This document shows positions 9,578-23,591 of a DNA stretch of 52,500 nucleotides, in pieces. Numbering within the stretch: position 1 is the first letter of the stretch; each line of letters begins with the position of its first letter. The notes under the pieces were generated by a model. That model had not been told where the DNA came from. It was given only the letters and a program-made list of their open reading frames with translations, and did not search any database. Both the position numbers and the translations under genes were made by a program. The DNA is from Anaeromyces robustus (lineage: Eukaryota > Neocallimastigomycota > Neocallimastigomycetes > Neocallimastigales > Neocallimastigaceae): the NCBI GenBank assembly GCA_002104895.1, contig MCFG01000168.1, positions 1 through 52,500 on the forward strand, read 5' to 3'.

Positions 9578-10593
9578 TTTTTTTAATTTATTTTTATTTA
9601 ATAAAAAACTTAATTTAAATGTTTGATATTTTAAATATTATTTATTTCCTTTTTTTTCTTAAAAAAACTATAATTCTAACTTTTTTGTTTTTTTTTTAAT
9701 AATAAAAAAAAAAAAGAAAAAAGATAAATATATATAATTATTTTTTTATTTTAAAATTAAATAACTTAAATAAATATTTTTGAAATAAATTCAAAAACTT
9801 TTAAATATATTATATAAAGTGAATAAATAAAAAAAAAGAAAAGAAAAAAAAAAAGAAAAGGAAAAAAAATTACTTTTTAAAATTTATATATTCCTTTTTT
9901 TTTTTTTTTTTTTTTTTTGTTGTTTTATTATTCAATTATTCTTTAATTATTTTTTAATTATTTTTTAATTATTTTTTTTTTTTTAGTATTTATTATTTAT
10001 TATGGAATGAATTACAAATATATCAATATTAAATAGAAAAATATAATATAAATATATAACATATATATTTATTACATATATATTATAATATATTCTATTA
10101 CATTTATTTAGACAATCTAATAATATATATTTATTAAGATTTAATATAGTCTCAAAAATTTAAATAAATACAATATATTATAATATATGTAGCAATATAT
10201 TTTAATATATATTAATTATAATATATATCATTAACTAATTATTTACTCTTTGTGAAATGAAAGAATAAAAAAAATAAAAAAAAAATTATTTCATCAATTA
10301 ATATATATTCGATTATATTTTAATATATTTATCTGTATATAATTTTAAAAGATATATAATTATTAATAGCCACTTTTTTTTTTTTTTTTTTTTTTTTTTT
10401 GTAATATTTTAGAGAATTTTTTTTTAATAATAATAAGAGTTACACAGATATCTTATTGGTTAAGTTTACGCTGTCTACTTTTTTAAAAAAAAAAAAAAAA
10501 AAAAACAAGAAAAGATGATTTCAAGGAAAAATAATAATTTATGGATAAATATTTTAATAAATTATAATTTCTAAACTATAATAAATAAATGAA

Positions 10594-10632
<39 letters not shown>

Positions 10633-12679
10633 GTAAGGATAAAAAATATTATTTAGATATAAATGAATCACTTATTAATTATTATTTATTTATTATATAA
10701 TTAATGTATTTTTTATATATTTTTATTACATAATAATATATACAATAATAAATAATTAATAATTAATAATAAATATATGAATAAATAAATATAAATAATA
10801 AATAATAATATAATAAATAATAAATACATTAATTCTATACGTAATAATATTTTTACTTATCAATTTTGTTATTAAAAAATAAATGAATGGTTAAATAATA
10901 AGTAGTTGAAATATATAATATATAAATAAATATATCAAATATATTTATTAATAAATATAAAAAATTAATTCTACATAATATATCATTATATTATTTATAA
11001 ATAGGATTAACTATGATTAGAAGATATATTATTTTATTATTTATTTAATAATTGAATAATTGAATAATTGAATTATTAGAATCTATTATAACAATTTATT
11101 ATTTTCTATTATTTTATTATTTTCTATTATTAATTATTTTATTATTAATTATTTATTATTAGGGGGGCTTTTTTTTTTAAAAAAAAAAATAAAAAATAAA
11201 AAATATACTAAATGATAATAAAATCAATATTTTTAATAATAATGATTAGTAATATAACAATGAATAATTGTTTAATATTAAGTAATAATAAAGATTTACT
11301 ATAAAGCAAATATATTATACAGAATATATCTTAGAATTAGAATTAGAATTAGTTTTTACATAACTTCTATTATATGGTCTTTTTCTTATTAAATTATTTG
11401 TTAATTTCTTTTTTTTAAAAATAAAATAAATTATAATAAAAATTTTAAAAAGTTATTATTTACATATTACATAAATAATATTACTTATAAATAAGTTAAG
11501 TAAAAAAATTGACTCATTTTTGGGTATAATTAATTATTTACAATTTAATTGATAAATTGATATTATTTATTAATTATTAATTATTAACAAAAAAAATAAA
11601 AAAAAGTTTAAGAGATTGAACATAAATAAATAAATAAAAATCCTTCTGCATTTATGGTGTGTAAAATACAATAATAAATTTGAATGGTCATCTTTTTTTA
11701 TTATTATATAAAATTATTTATTCAATTCACTTATTTATTTATTTATTTATTTATTTATTCACTTATCTATTTATTTATTTACTTATTTATTTATTTATTT
11801 ATTAAAGTTGTACAATACTTTAATGTAATGATTAATAATAATTTTTAAAGGTTTAGTTTAGTGTGTGTGTGTATAAATAATAAAATATTTGCCAATATAT
11901 TATTATATATATTAAAATAATCTCTATAATATACTAATATACTAATATATTATAATATAATATATTCATTTATATATTAGTTAATAATAGATAAATATAA
12001 AATGCATTTAAAAATTAAAATTTACCTCTAATTACACATAAAAAATTATATTAAATGTTTCTTAAAAAAAATTACTAGATATGGAAACTTTCTTTTAAAA
12101 TGTTCAAAAAAAAATAATAAAAAATAATAAAAATAAATATTTTATTAAGCAATATATTACTTATCTATTTATTTATTTATCTATTTATTTATTTAAATTA
12201 ATTATCAAACGTGTATTTTTTTAGTTATAATAAATAATTAATAAATTGAATATGAAATAGTATAAATAATAAATTTTAAAATAACTTATAATAAAATAAT
12301 AATAAAATAATTAACATAAAAATATAATAAATATAATATATTTAACATAGTAAAAAAATAAAAAAAAAGAATAGTAATATTATCAATAAACAGAATAAAA
12401 TAAATAAAATAAATAAAACATGGCAGAAAGAAAAAATTGTGAAATGAAAAAAATAAAAAAAAAAACTCTAAATAATATATATTAATATTAATATTACAAT
12501 ATATTATAATTAGATAACATTTAAATTATTTAAATTGTATTATATATTATATTATATATTATTTATATTATATTATATATATTGAATTTGTGTAACTGTA
12601 TTTTTAATCTATTTTATAAATTTTTAATGCTCGCTTTTTTTTTTAATAATTTAATAATTTAATCATTATTTATGTACCT

Positions 12680-12682
<3 letters not shown>

Positions 12683-12714
<32 letters not shown>

Positions 12715-12720
12715 AAATAA

Positions 12721-12780
<60 letters not shown>

Positions 12781-12781
12781 A
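12683..12781. repeat. AAAT tetranucleotide microsatellite
   Basis: Two AAAT arrays (about 12683-12712 and 12722-12781) separated by a short imperfect AATTAAAT stretch. Confidence 0.85.
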
Positions 12782-12933
12782 TTAAATATATAAATAATAA
12801 TAGTTTTAATTATAACTTTTTTTAAGCATATTTTTTAATATGCAATGTACAAAAGGTACAAAAGTATAATTATTTAAATACTTTATTTTATTTTTATTTT
12901 TTACTTTTTTACTTTTTTTATACATTAAACTTA

Positions 12934-13011
12934 TTTATATTTATATTTATATTTATATTTATATTTATATTTATATTTATATTTATATTTATATTTATAT
13001 TTATATTTATA
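12934..13011. repeat. ATTTAT hexanucleotide microsatellite
   Basis: About 13 near-perfect tandem copies of a TTTATA/ATTTAT hexamer. Confidence 0.85.
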
Positions 13012-14286
13012 TCTACATTTATATTTATATATTTATATATTTTTTTACCATAATAATATTAATATTAATATTAATATTGATATTAAAATTTTTAAATTCA
13101 AATTATTTATAAATTCAAGAAAATTATAAAATTGTAATTTTTATTTTTTATTTTTATTTTTATTTTATTGTACTTAAAAAATTACAAAAAAATAAAATTT
13201 GTTAAATGTTAAGCAGTACAGGCATTTGTGTAACAACTTTAAAACTCAAAAAAAAAAAAAAAAAAAAAAAGAAAAGAAAAAAAAGAAAATAATAAAGAAA
13301 TAAAAAATAAAAAAAAATAAAAAAGATATGTGTAAATAATACAAAAAAAAAAAATATATAAAAAAATTAAAAAAAATAAAAAATTGAATTAGTTGTATTA
13401 TAATAAAAAACTTTTTTTAAATATAATAAAAAAAAGAATTTCTTTTATTATATAATTAAATTTTTAATGATAATAATAGAATTTAAATAAATGTAACAAT
13501 TTTATATTTAATATATATATATTTTTATATTTATAATTATAAAATAAATATTCAAAAGTATTAACTATAATTAAAAAAAAAAAAAAAATATGAACTTTTG
13601 TAATACTTATATAATTATTATTAAAAAGAAATGTTTTACTTAAATGGAATAATTTTTTTTTCTTATTTTACTTTTTTAGTTTAATATTAATATTAATATT
13701 AAAAAAAAAAATTTAAAGAACTTTAGAACATTAGAATTTTTCCTATTTTAAGCATAATTTATATTAATTATGGAAATTTTTGGATTTAATAATTAATTAT
13801 TTTAATAAAAATAAAAATAATACATACAATTATTTTTTTTTTTTTTTGATAAAAGTACCATAATTTTTATTTATTAATTAAATATATTTTCTAAGAAATA
13901 GTACTAAAAAAAAAAAAAAAAAAGATTCTTAAAACTATACCATATCCGATTATTTTACTTTCTATTTAAAGTATAGATACTGAAATAATAATAATTTTTG
14001 TTTTTTTTATTTTAATTATAATTAAAATAATATTGTATTTTTTGTCCATTTATTATCTTAACATAGAAGTTTTTATTTCTTTTTTTTAATAAAACCCTTC
14101 ATAACAACATTATCAATATTAATAATATGGAATATGTATATAGATAAAGTAATTATATAAAAAAAAATAAAATAAAATAAAATAAAATTATTAAACTATA
14201 AAAATATAATTTAAAAGATAGAATATGATAAATTAATTCATAATTAAGGTATATTATTCCGGTATTAAATCATTATATATAAGAAA

Positions 14287-14317
<31 letters not shown>

Positions 14318-14384
14318 GAATTATTAGAATTAGAATTAATTAAAGGATTCTTTGAATAAATAATATAATATCTTAAATTTAATT

Positions 14385-14577
14385 ATTAACAGTAAAGAAT
14401 AATTTTATTTAACAGTACGACTAATACAATCCAAAAAGTGAAACATCTGAAAAGGTGATTACTCCATTCAGTTTTCCCCCAAGTCACAATGATTAACTCT
14501 TCCACTCTTCCATCATATAGAGAAATAATATAGTCTTCATCATTCCAACAAATTGGAATGAACACTAATACTGACTA
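14385..14577 (-). pseudogene. Possible gene relic, open frame of about 60 codons
   Basis: An island of ordinary base composition inside AT desert. On the minus strand one frame is open from just after the stop at 14577-14575 to about 14385 and reads like real protein (CWNDEDYIISLYDGRVEEL, then VTWGKTEWSNHLFRCF). It has no start codon or flanking splice sites that I can defend. An 8-bp inverted repeat (CATTCCAA/TTGGAATG, 14540-14559) lies within it. I do not recognise a family. Confidence 0.35.
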
Positions 14578-15539
14578 AAGAATTACTTATTAAACTATTA
14601 AAAATTATCATTTAACATTTTATAATATTAATAATTAAATTTCTTTATAAAATTTATTGTTATTATTATTCAATTAAGTTAAAATATATATTTTTATTTT
14701 TATTAAAATATTTGTATGAATAACATTTTCAATCAATTTTTAATATTAATAATATATAATATTTTTTATTATTTTTTATTTTTCTTTTAAAAAGATTAAC
14801 TAAAAAGTATTATTATTAAATAAATATAATATTAAATTAATATCTATTAATATTAATAATTCAGAAATATATATATATATATATATATAATAAATAACTA
14901 AAAAACTAACAATATTAGATTAAATTTATCATTATTAAATAAACAAAAATCTTTTTTTTTTCATCTATAAAAATATGTTTATAATTCCTTCCTTCCTTAT
15001 CAATGAAAAAATATATATATATAAATTCAAATAGTAAAAGAACTTTTTTCTTTTTTCTTTTTTTTTTTCTTTTTTTCTTTATATTATATAAATAATAACA
15101 AAATTATTTTTTTTTTTCTTTCTTTCCTAAATAATAACAAAATTATTTTCTTTTTTCTTTCTTTCCTAAATAATAACAAAAAAAAAAATTTTTTTTACAC
15201 AAAATATATATGTATATTAAACACTTTTAATAATAATTTTTTAATATATTATTATTAATATTATTATTTTTATTATTTTTATTATTTTTACAATTTTATT
15301 ATATTGAATATATAAATTATTATTCTTTTAATTACTATTGTTTTCATATAAAAACTATAATAATTGAAAGAATTTAAATAAATTAAATAAAGAGAAAAAA
15401 AGAAATTTTTAAATCAAAATATTAAGATAGTGTTATTTACATTATTATTATTATTATTATTAAATTTACAGTATTTATAATTAATTTTTATCGTTTTATA
15501 TAATTATCCGAAATTCATGTTAAAATAATTTTATAATAT
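14578..15539. other. AT-rich intergenic, no gene seen
   Basis: Simple A/T sequence with an (AT)n stretch near 14867-14888 and a short tandem duplication of a C/T-run plus ATAATAACAAAATTATT unit at about 15080-15180. It includes the 3' side of the rhodanese gene. Confidence 0.65.
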
Positions 15540-16562
15540 TTAATAGACTAATGGGAAATCGGGATCAATTTTTGATTTCCAGGCAGCTAATCCACCTATA
15601 ATATCCTTACTTTTAATACCTATTTATTTTTATTTATTATTATTATTATTATTATTAAATAAGAAAATAAAAAAAAAATAAAAATTAATAATTCATATAT
15701 ATATATAGATAGATAGATAAATATTGATATAGATATTATTATTTAAAAAAATTATATGTATATTATATATAAAATACATACCATATCTTTTTAATAAAGG
15801 AACAGAAGAACCAGATAAATAACCAGAACCACAAACTAAATATACTGTTAAAAGAAAAAAAAAATATAAAAAAAATAATAATATTTATTGTTTAGTTAAA
15901 AAAAAAAATAAAAAAAATAAATATATATATAAATAAATTTTTAATTTACATAAAAATATTTATTTATATTTATACTTACATGGAACATTTCTACTGTTTG
16001 TTTCTTGAGCTTTCTTAATTAATAAGTCATTAATTTTTTCAACGTTGTTAGGTAATTCTTCCTTAGGAATATCTTTTTTTTTTAGAACAAAAAAAAAATT
16101 AAGAAAAATATTAATATAAATTTCAAAATAAAAAATATTATAATTTATATATTAAAAAAAAAACTTACTAATAGCATTGGGTAAAGAACCATTTTTAAAT
16201 GAATCTTCAGATCTTACATCAATTAAAATATGTGGTATTTTAGAATCTAATATATAATAATATTCCTATAATATCAAAAAAAAATAATAATAATTATATA
16301 TATATATATATTTTTATTAATATATATTTATATATTTATATTTTTTTTTTATATTATATATTTATATATTCTTTTTATATATGATAATGATATTTACTTC
16401 ACATGTAATTCTATCACTAAAATTTCTATTTAAGTGTTCTCCTCCAGTATTATTTTCATTTTTGTATATAATAATTAATAATACGGATATAGCAAAAAAT
16501 CCAAATATTTTTAAAGCAGTCTTGTATTTACGTTTCATATTCAATGACATAGAAGAAGACAT
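15540..16562 (-). CDS. Membrane-anchored rhodanese-domain protein (5 exons, 165 aa)
   Basis: Exons 16562-16398, 16265-16169, 16072-15980, 15844-15782 and 15619-15540; introns of 132, 96, 135 and 162 nt, all GT...AG (four begin GTAA or GTAT), giving one uninterrupted frame ending in TAA. The N-terminus has a basic patch then one hydrophobic helix (ALKIFGFFAISVLLIII, about 16-32), a signal anchor. The rest is a single rhodanese fold: ILIDVRSEDSFKNGSLPNAINIP is the classic CH2A region, and VCGSGYLSGSSVPLL holds the active-site loop with its Cys. The domain ends in GGLAAWK, the usual terminal motif. Known rhodaneses move sulfane sulfur; single-domain anchored forms may have other roles. The loop lacks the Arg of many thiosulfate sulfurtransferases, so the substrate is open. 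Exon joins were checked by phase. Confidence 0.9.
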
Positions 16563-18290
16563 TTTGAATACTTTTTTTTGATTTTCTTTTAATTAAAAGT
16601 TAATATATATTTTTATTTTTTATGATACAGAAAAAAATTTTTTTTTTTATTTTAGAAAGTATATAAATATTGATAAATAAATAAAAAAAGATAAAAAGAA
16701 AGAAAAGAAGAAATAAAGCCTTTTTATATATTAACAAAAAAAAAAAAAATTTAATCAAATCTATTTTGTTATTATTTAATATTTAATTTAATTAAAATAA
16801 TTATTATTATTTTTATTATTATGGTTTTTTTATTATTATTATTATTTTATTATTTATGTTGTTTTTTACTTTATTATTTTATTATTTATTATTTAATAAG
16901 TTTTAATTTATTTTAAATGATTAAATTATTAAGTTTAATATATTAACAATAGATTAACAATATATATTTAATAACCAAATTTCTTTTTTATCCTATTTAA
17001 AGCATATTTTCTTTATTATTTAAAATTTCCAAATAAATAAAAAAAAAAAATTAAACCAATTTAAATAATTCATTTATTTTTATTATTTCATTATTTTATA
17101 GGTATTGTATTGTAATTAATAAGAAAAATATATAAGAAAAAAAAAAGAATAATTATAGAATAATATATGTATTTTTTTATATTTTTTTTATTATCTAAGC
17201 TTTCTTATAGCCAGGAAAAAGAAGCAATATTCAATATATTTAATAAAATAGAAAAATGATGTACTAAAAATTATATTATTAATATTTTAAGTATATTTTA
17301 TAAATATTAAATATTAAATAGTAATATAATATTTAAATAAATAAAAAAAGTCATAAAAATTGGTAATAAGAACTTTTAAATAATATTTTGTAATATGTAA
17401 CTATTTATAATTATAATAAAAAGATTAAAAGTAAATTTTTTCAATTTTTTTTCCCAAATTTTTTTACCCAAATTTAATAATTTTAATTAATCAGTAAAAA
17501 GTAAAAATAAAAATAATAATTATATACTATTCTTACATAAGAAAGAAATTTTATCTTTTAATAATTATTATTAACAAATAACTTCCTTATTATTATTGCA
17601 TTTTTTTTTTTTTTTACCTTTAAAAAAATAAACAAAATAATTTGATTTATACCTAAATTAAAAATAATATAAATTAATAATTAATAAATCAAAAAATAAA
17701 ATAATATAAAATCATATATAAATAAAAATGGCCGTTTTTTTATTTATGTAAAAATTTGTGTTGTGTTAAAAAATTATATTTAAATAAAAAAAAAAAAAAG
17801 TTGCGGTAAAAAAATTTATGTTATTATTATTATTTATTATAATAAAATTTTTTTATATTTTATTTTATTTATTTATTAATTGATTATTTTATTATATTTT
17901 ATTTTATTAATTGATTGATTCTCAATAACTTAATTTTAATTTATTATTAATTAATTTAATCTATTAAAAATAAATTATTTAATCAATTATTTCTTAATTT
18001 ACCATAATAATTATAATTATTAATTATAATTATAATTATATTAAATAAATAAATTTTTTTTTATTATTTTTTTTTCACTCTGAATTAATGTAACGTAATG
18101 TAATGTAATGTATTTAAAACTGTAATTTTAAAATATTAAATTTTTTCATTATATACTATATACACAATATACTATATACATCTATATAATTATTATTGGA
18201 TTTGGAGTAGAGGATAAATTTAACCATTATTTTACCAAAAAGTTAAAAACATACACATTTCACTTTTAACTTATTAAAAAATAAGAAATG

Positions 18291-18345
<55 letters not shown>

Positions 18346-19517
18346 TATTATTTTTTTTATTTTTCATTAATACTAGCTGTCATGTGCTCTACTATATTTC
18401 TAAATTATTATGCTTTAATATGTGAATAATAAAACTTTTATTGAATAATTTATTTTATTTATCCTATCAATATTACCTTATTAATATTATTATCCATTTT
18501 AAAACTATTATTTTATAATATTATTACCAAATATTATTAACAAAAAAATTATTATCAATACAAGAAAAAAATTAATTTTTTTTTCTCCAAAATTTTTCAT
18601 TACTTAATAATAATGATTCCTTGCCCAGGAACTGGATTCTAAGATTTCTCTAAATTTTTATTGGATTAATATTACTTTTTTTTTTTTTTTTAATTCATAT
18701 AATTTTTTAATACACAGTTACCATTTTAATTGTTTTTTCATTAATATATATCTAAGGTTATTCTATTATAATCATATTGTTCTTTTTTTTAAAAATTATA
18801 TATCCTATTTAATTATAATGAAAAAAAAAACCTTTCAATATATTTATTTTATTAATTATATATATATATATTATTTAATTAATTATAATATAATTAGAAA
18901 ATAAAATAAAAAAATATTATTAAAAATTATAATAATAAAAACTATATTAGTATAATCAACTACAATTTTAATAAAATATTATTATATATAAAATATTATT
19001 TGTAAAATAAACATAATAAAAATTAATATTATTATTTATACATTAATAGAATAATTATAAAACACACACACAAGAAATAAAAAAGAAAACTTTTAACTTA
19101 TTAATAAAGCAAAAGAAAAAAAAACATTTTTTTTTAGAAAACTTTTTTTTTTTAAATTTATTTAATAAATAAATAATTTAGATTATTTGTAACCTTTTAA
19201 TGGTTTTAGTTTAATTTTTTTTTTTTTGTAATAAATTAAATTAGTATTAATGATATGAAAAAAAAAAAAATAAATAGTGTGAATAAAACTAAATTTAAAA
19301 CAAATTTTTATAAAGTATTTTTTTTATATTCTAATCTATTACATAAATAATGAAGTTTATTGAGAAAAAAAATATTGAAATATTGAAATATATATTAAAG
19401 AAAAAAGAAAAAAAGAAAGAGGAAATAATAATAATAATAATAATAATAATGCTTTTATTATTATTTATTTATTATTTATTCTTTGTTCTTTCTTTCTTTC
19501 GTTTTTTTCTTTATATT
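16563..19517. other. 3-kb AT desert, no gene seen
   Basis: A/T homopolymers and AAT/ATT repeats (for example 18295-18345, where AAT switches to ATT and forms an inverted microsatellite). Two short less-biased patches (18195-18270; 18610-18650, CCTTGCCCAGGAACTGG) have no extended frame. Confidence 0.65.
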
Positions 19518-20504
19518 CTAATATTTAATTAATTTTAAATATTCTTTTCCATATTCTAAATTATTATTTCTTATCTTTTCAACAATAGTACCATGTTCAT
19601 ATTCAGGATCATAAACATATTCTAATCTGGTATTACTAACTCTTAATATTTCTTTTATTAAATTTTTAGATGAAGATTCAGGAATAACATTATCTAAACC
19701 AGTATAATAAAATGTAAATTTTTCAACATTAAAATGATTAGAAATAGTAGTAGTATTTTCATAATTGCGTATAATTTCAATTGGTGATATTTCTTTATGA
19801 TTATAATAAGTCATCATTAAACCTTGAAGAGTTTCTTGTTCTCCTGGATCTGTAGTAATTGTAGCATCACTTGTACTACTTGAACCTTGTAAAGTATAAG
19901 CAAGAAATTCTTGATCAAAAATATATGGACCATTCATTAAAAGAACATTTTTAAGGGATGGTAAACTTTCTAAAGGTATACCATTATTGGATATTTGAAG
20001 AGCAGATTTAACAATAGTTAAAGCAGTAAGATGAGCTCCAGAGGAATGAGCAGAAATAGAAATTTGATTAGGATCCCCACCATATTTAGAAATATTTTTA
20101 AAGGTCCATTGAATAGCATTATAAATATCATCGACCATATCTTCAATGGTACCATTTGGAAATAAAATATAATTTGGTAAAACAGCAATATAACCAGATT
20201 CTTCAAGAAGAGAACCAATATTAGTATAACTTATTTTACTATTCGTAATCCAATAACCTCCATAAATATGAATTACTACTGGTTTTTTATTTTCTATATC
20301 ATTTTTATTATAATAAACATCTAATAATCTTTCACCATTAAAAGGAATATCTCTTTCAATATTTTCTACTTTATTATAATTTATTGTATCCCATTCTAAA
20401 GCAGCAGCAGCTTTATTATTAGCACGAATAACTAAGGCATTAGCACCAGTATTGAAAATGAAAAATAAGGTGAAAAATAAAATGGAAAAAAGTGATGTCT
20501 TCAT
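19518..20504 (-). CDS. Secreted alpha/beta-hydrolase, esterase of the BD-FAE / carboxylesterase type (328 aa)
   Basis: A single exon. Residues 1-23 are a signal peptide (MKTSLFSILFFTLFFIFNTG). An alpha/beta-hydrolase fold follows: oxyanion-hole motif VVIHIYGGYW (79-85), nucleophile elbow SAHSSGAH with Ser154, acid in YYTGLDNVIP (Asp271) and catalytic His in YEHGT (His304), in the correct order and spacing. The layout resembles BD-FAE / isoprenylcysteine methylesterase-like and kynurenine formamidase-like hydrolases. Secretion and the host lifestyle suggest a plant-ester substrate, but this is inference. Two deviations: the usual HGG is YGG (Tyr81), and the elbow is A-x-S-x-G rather than G-x-S-x-G. 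Size (about 300 aa mature) fits the family. It has no dockerin, so it is not cellulosome-bound by that route. The stop is TAG. Confidence 0.87.
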   Translation of the reverse strand: MKTSLFSILFFTLFFIFNTGANALVIRANNKAAAALEWDTINYNKVENIERDIPFNGERLLDVYYNKNDIENKKPVVIHIYGGYWITNSKISYTNIGSLLEESGYIAVLPNYILFPNGTIEDMVDDIYNAIQWTFKNISKYGGDPNQISISAHSSGAHLTALTIVKSALQISNNGIPLESLPSLKNVLLMNGPYIFDQEFLAYTLQGSSSTSDATITTDPGEQETLQGLMMTYYNHKEISPIEIIRNYENTTTISNHFNVEKFTFYYTGLDNVIPESSSKNLIKEILRVSNTRLEYVYDPEYEHGTIVEKIRNNNLEYGKEYLKLIKY

Positions 20505-23500
20505 TTTTATTATTAATAATATAATTCTTTTTTTTTTTATTTTATTTAAATATATTAGTTTTTTTATATTAATATTAAATATATTGGCAAATAAAAAAAA
20601 AAGAACTTTTAATGTTGTATTTATATAGAATTTTTTTTTTAATTAAATTACATTGACAGATATAAAAATCTGTATAGATTAATTGGTTAAAATCATAATT
20701 CATATGAAATAAATAAATGAATAATTGTGGATAAAATTTTTTTATAATATTTAAACTTTTATATATTAAATAGGATTAATAAAAAATATTGGTAACAGAG
20801 AAAAAAAAAAAACAAAAGTAAAAAAAATGAATAAAATTAAAATTTCCTATTGTTTAAATGGTTATAGTTTAAATAATATAATATCTTCTTTTTTCTTTAT
20901 TATTATTATTTAATATTATTATTGTTATTATTATTGTATATATATAAAATTCATCTTTTTGATAAATTAAAATTATGTTATTTACCATTTAAATTATTAT
21001 TTATAATTGTAAATAGGGGATAAAAGTTTATAAAAAAGGCATAATAAAAAAAAAATAAGAAAAAAAACCCTTTACTATTATCAATCAATTTTTTTTATTA
21101 ATCTATTATTATTGTTAAAAAAAAACTTGACGTTAAATTGAAAACGTTTTTTTTTTTTTTGACAAGAAAAAAACATTTTATAAAATTATAATATTAATTA
21201 TAATAATTATTAAAAATATTATATTTAATGTTTTTTATATTTATTAGGATTTTATGATTATATAAATTTTTTTAGGTATTGATTATCTCCATTTTTTTTT
21301 TTTTTGTTTTTTATTATTTTTGTTTTTTATTATTTTTTCCTTACTAATTAAATATAAATTAAAAATTAATATTATTAATATTAAGTATTTACTACAAAAA
21401 TTAAAAAAAAAATTATTTATTTTGCCAATTTTTTTTTCTTTTGTTTATTGTTAAATATTTCAATAATACTAATAATAATTATAAATTTAAATGTTTAAAT
21501 ATGCTTATAATAAATAATAATATTTTATTAATATTAAAAACATTTTATATTGTTAAAATAAATAAATAAATAAAAAGATTATTTTTTAATAATAATAATA
21601 AAAAAAAGTATTTTATATTAAATTTTTTTATTATAATTATTATAATTTATATTTTTATACTTTGTTAAGTGCGGTTATTTTTTTTTTTTTTTAAAAATTA
21701 ATTATTTATATTTCATTGTAGTAATATCATAATCTATAAAAATATAGATAATTCAATATACTGTTATATTATAATATATAAATATAACTTAAAAAAAAAT
21801 GTATATATATATATAATATATATTATCTATTTATTTCTTTAAATTTTTTTTCCTACTATTTAAACATTCTACTTAAACAATATTTAAGTAGAATATCTTT
21901 TCTTTTATTACCCTGTTATTTTTTTTTTTTTTTGTTATATACAATAAATAATTTTGTTTTTTTTTTTTTGTGTGTGTTATATAAATACCATAATATCATA
22001 TTATCCTTTTTAATAAATTATAATTATAATTACTATATGGATATAGTATAAATGAAATAAAAAGAAAGCATTTTGACTAAAGAATAATATATATATATAT
22101 TTTTATCATATATATTATTTATTATATGATAAATAATAAATAGTTTATTAAAGAATTAATTAATTAAGTATTAATTCAATATAATAATGAATAATAATTT
22201 TAAAGTATTCATTTGTATTTTTTTTTTTTAATTATCAAATTAAAATATTTATTAATAATTAACTTTTATTTTATATTTTTTAAAATCAAAAAAATAAATA
22301 ATAAAAAAAAATTATAGTTGTTTTTTTTTTGTTCATCATTCATCAATCAAATAAATAAAACTATTATAAATACAATTAAAAAAAATAATAAAAAGCATTC
22401 TATCTATATATTCTGAATACTTATTAATATTATGATTTTATTAATAGCGATAATAAAGTTCATTTAGTGACGATTGAATATATTCAATTATGAATATGTT
22501 TTAAGACTATTAAAATCTATAAATTTTTTTTCATAAACTCATTAACAATTAAATCTTCATATTTATGTATATTCAAATAGGAATATAGTCAAAAATATAA
22601 AAAATATTATTTTTTGTGCTCATTTAATTATTGATACACTTTTTAGGATAATTATTAATAAATAACAAAAAACAATTTATATATATTTATATTTATATTT
22701 ATTTACATAAAAATATCTTTTTATTAGTTACATTTATAATACAAATTATTATTCTACATTAATTTTATTCTCATATAATATTTATTTATTTATATATATA
22801 ATTATTTATATATATAATTATTTATTTATTTATCTATATATATTTATTTATTTATATATATATTTATTTATTTATATATTTATTTATTTATTAATATTTA
22901 TTCATTTATTTACTCAATATAGGTTAGGGATAAGTTTATTTTAAATCATTAATTAAATATTTTTAATTTTTATAATTTTTACCATATTTAAAATCACTCA
23001 AAAATATAGAATATAAAATATTAAAACATATTTTTTATATTTATATTTTTTTAGTGATTTTTATTTGTCATTTTTTAAAACATGTCTTTTAGAGTAACAT
23101 ATAAACTAACCAAAATAATAATAATAAAAAATCTATACTAAAATAAAAAATATTAAAATAAAATTTTACAACATTTAATATTATAAAAATTTAGATATAT
23201 TAATATTAATATTATATATGTATTTTATATAAAACATATATAATCTAATATATAATAAAATATATTGTGCTAATTTAAATATATTATAAATATAAATGTA
23301 CGACATTTAATATAAAATTCAAATACCAATAAAAATAAAAATTTTTTTTTAAACAATAATAATAATAATAATAATAATTATAATAATAATAATTTTAGTT
23401 TAGTTTTTTAAAAAAGCTTTTTTTTTTTTTATTTTTAATCAGTAACACTAAATATATATATATAAAAACATAATATATATATTTTGATAAAAAAAAAAAA

Positions 23501-23591
23501 GAAGAAAAATAAAAATAAAAAAATAAAATAAAAATAAAAATTAGAAAAAAATAATTAGTTATATTAATAATAATAATAATAAGAGTAAAAA
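20505..23591. other. 3-kb AT desert, no gene seen
   Basis: A/T-rich DNA with (TATT)n/(TTTA)n stretches at about 22780-22915. A slightly richer patch at 22380-22640 shows a 16-bp palindrome (22473-22488) but no coherent frame. The last about 100 nt before 23592 are A-rich, like a typical 5' leader. Confidence 0.65.

Larger units (their letters stand above)
9578..14384. other. 4.8-kb AT desert, no gene seen
   Basis: Almost only A and T, with homopolymers and microsatellites: AAAT at 10585-10632, TTAT at about 11717-11805, AAAT at about 12683-12781 and the hexamer ATTTAT at about 12934-13011. I read both strands for codon-like stretches or splice-bounded exons and found none I would defend. Confidence 0.7.
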
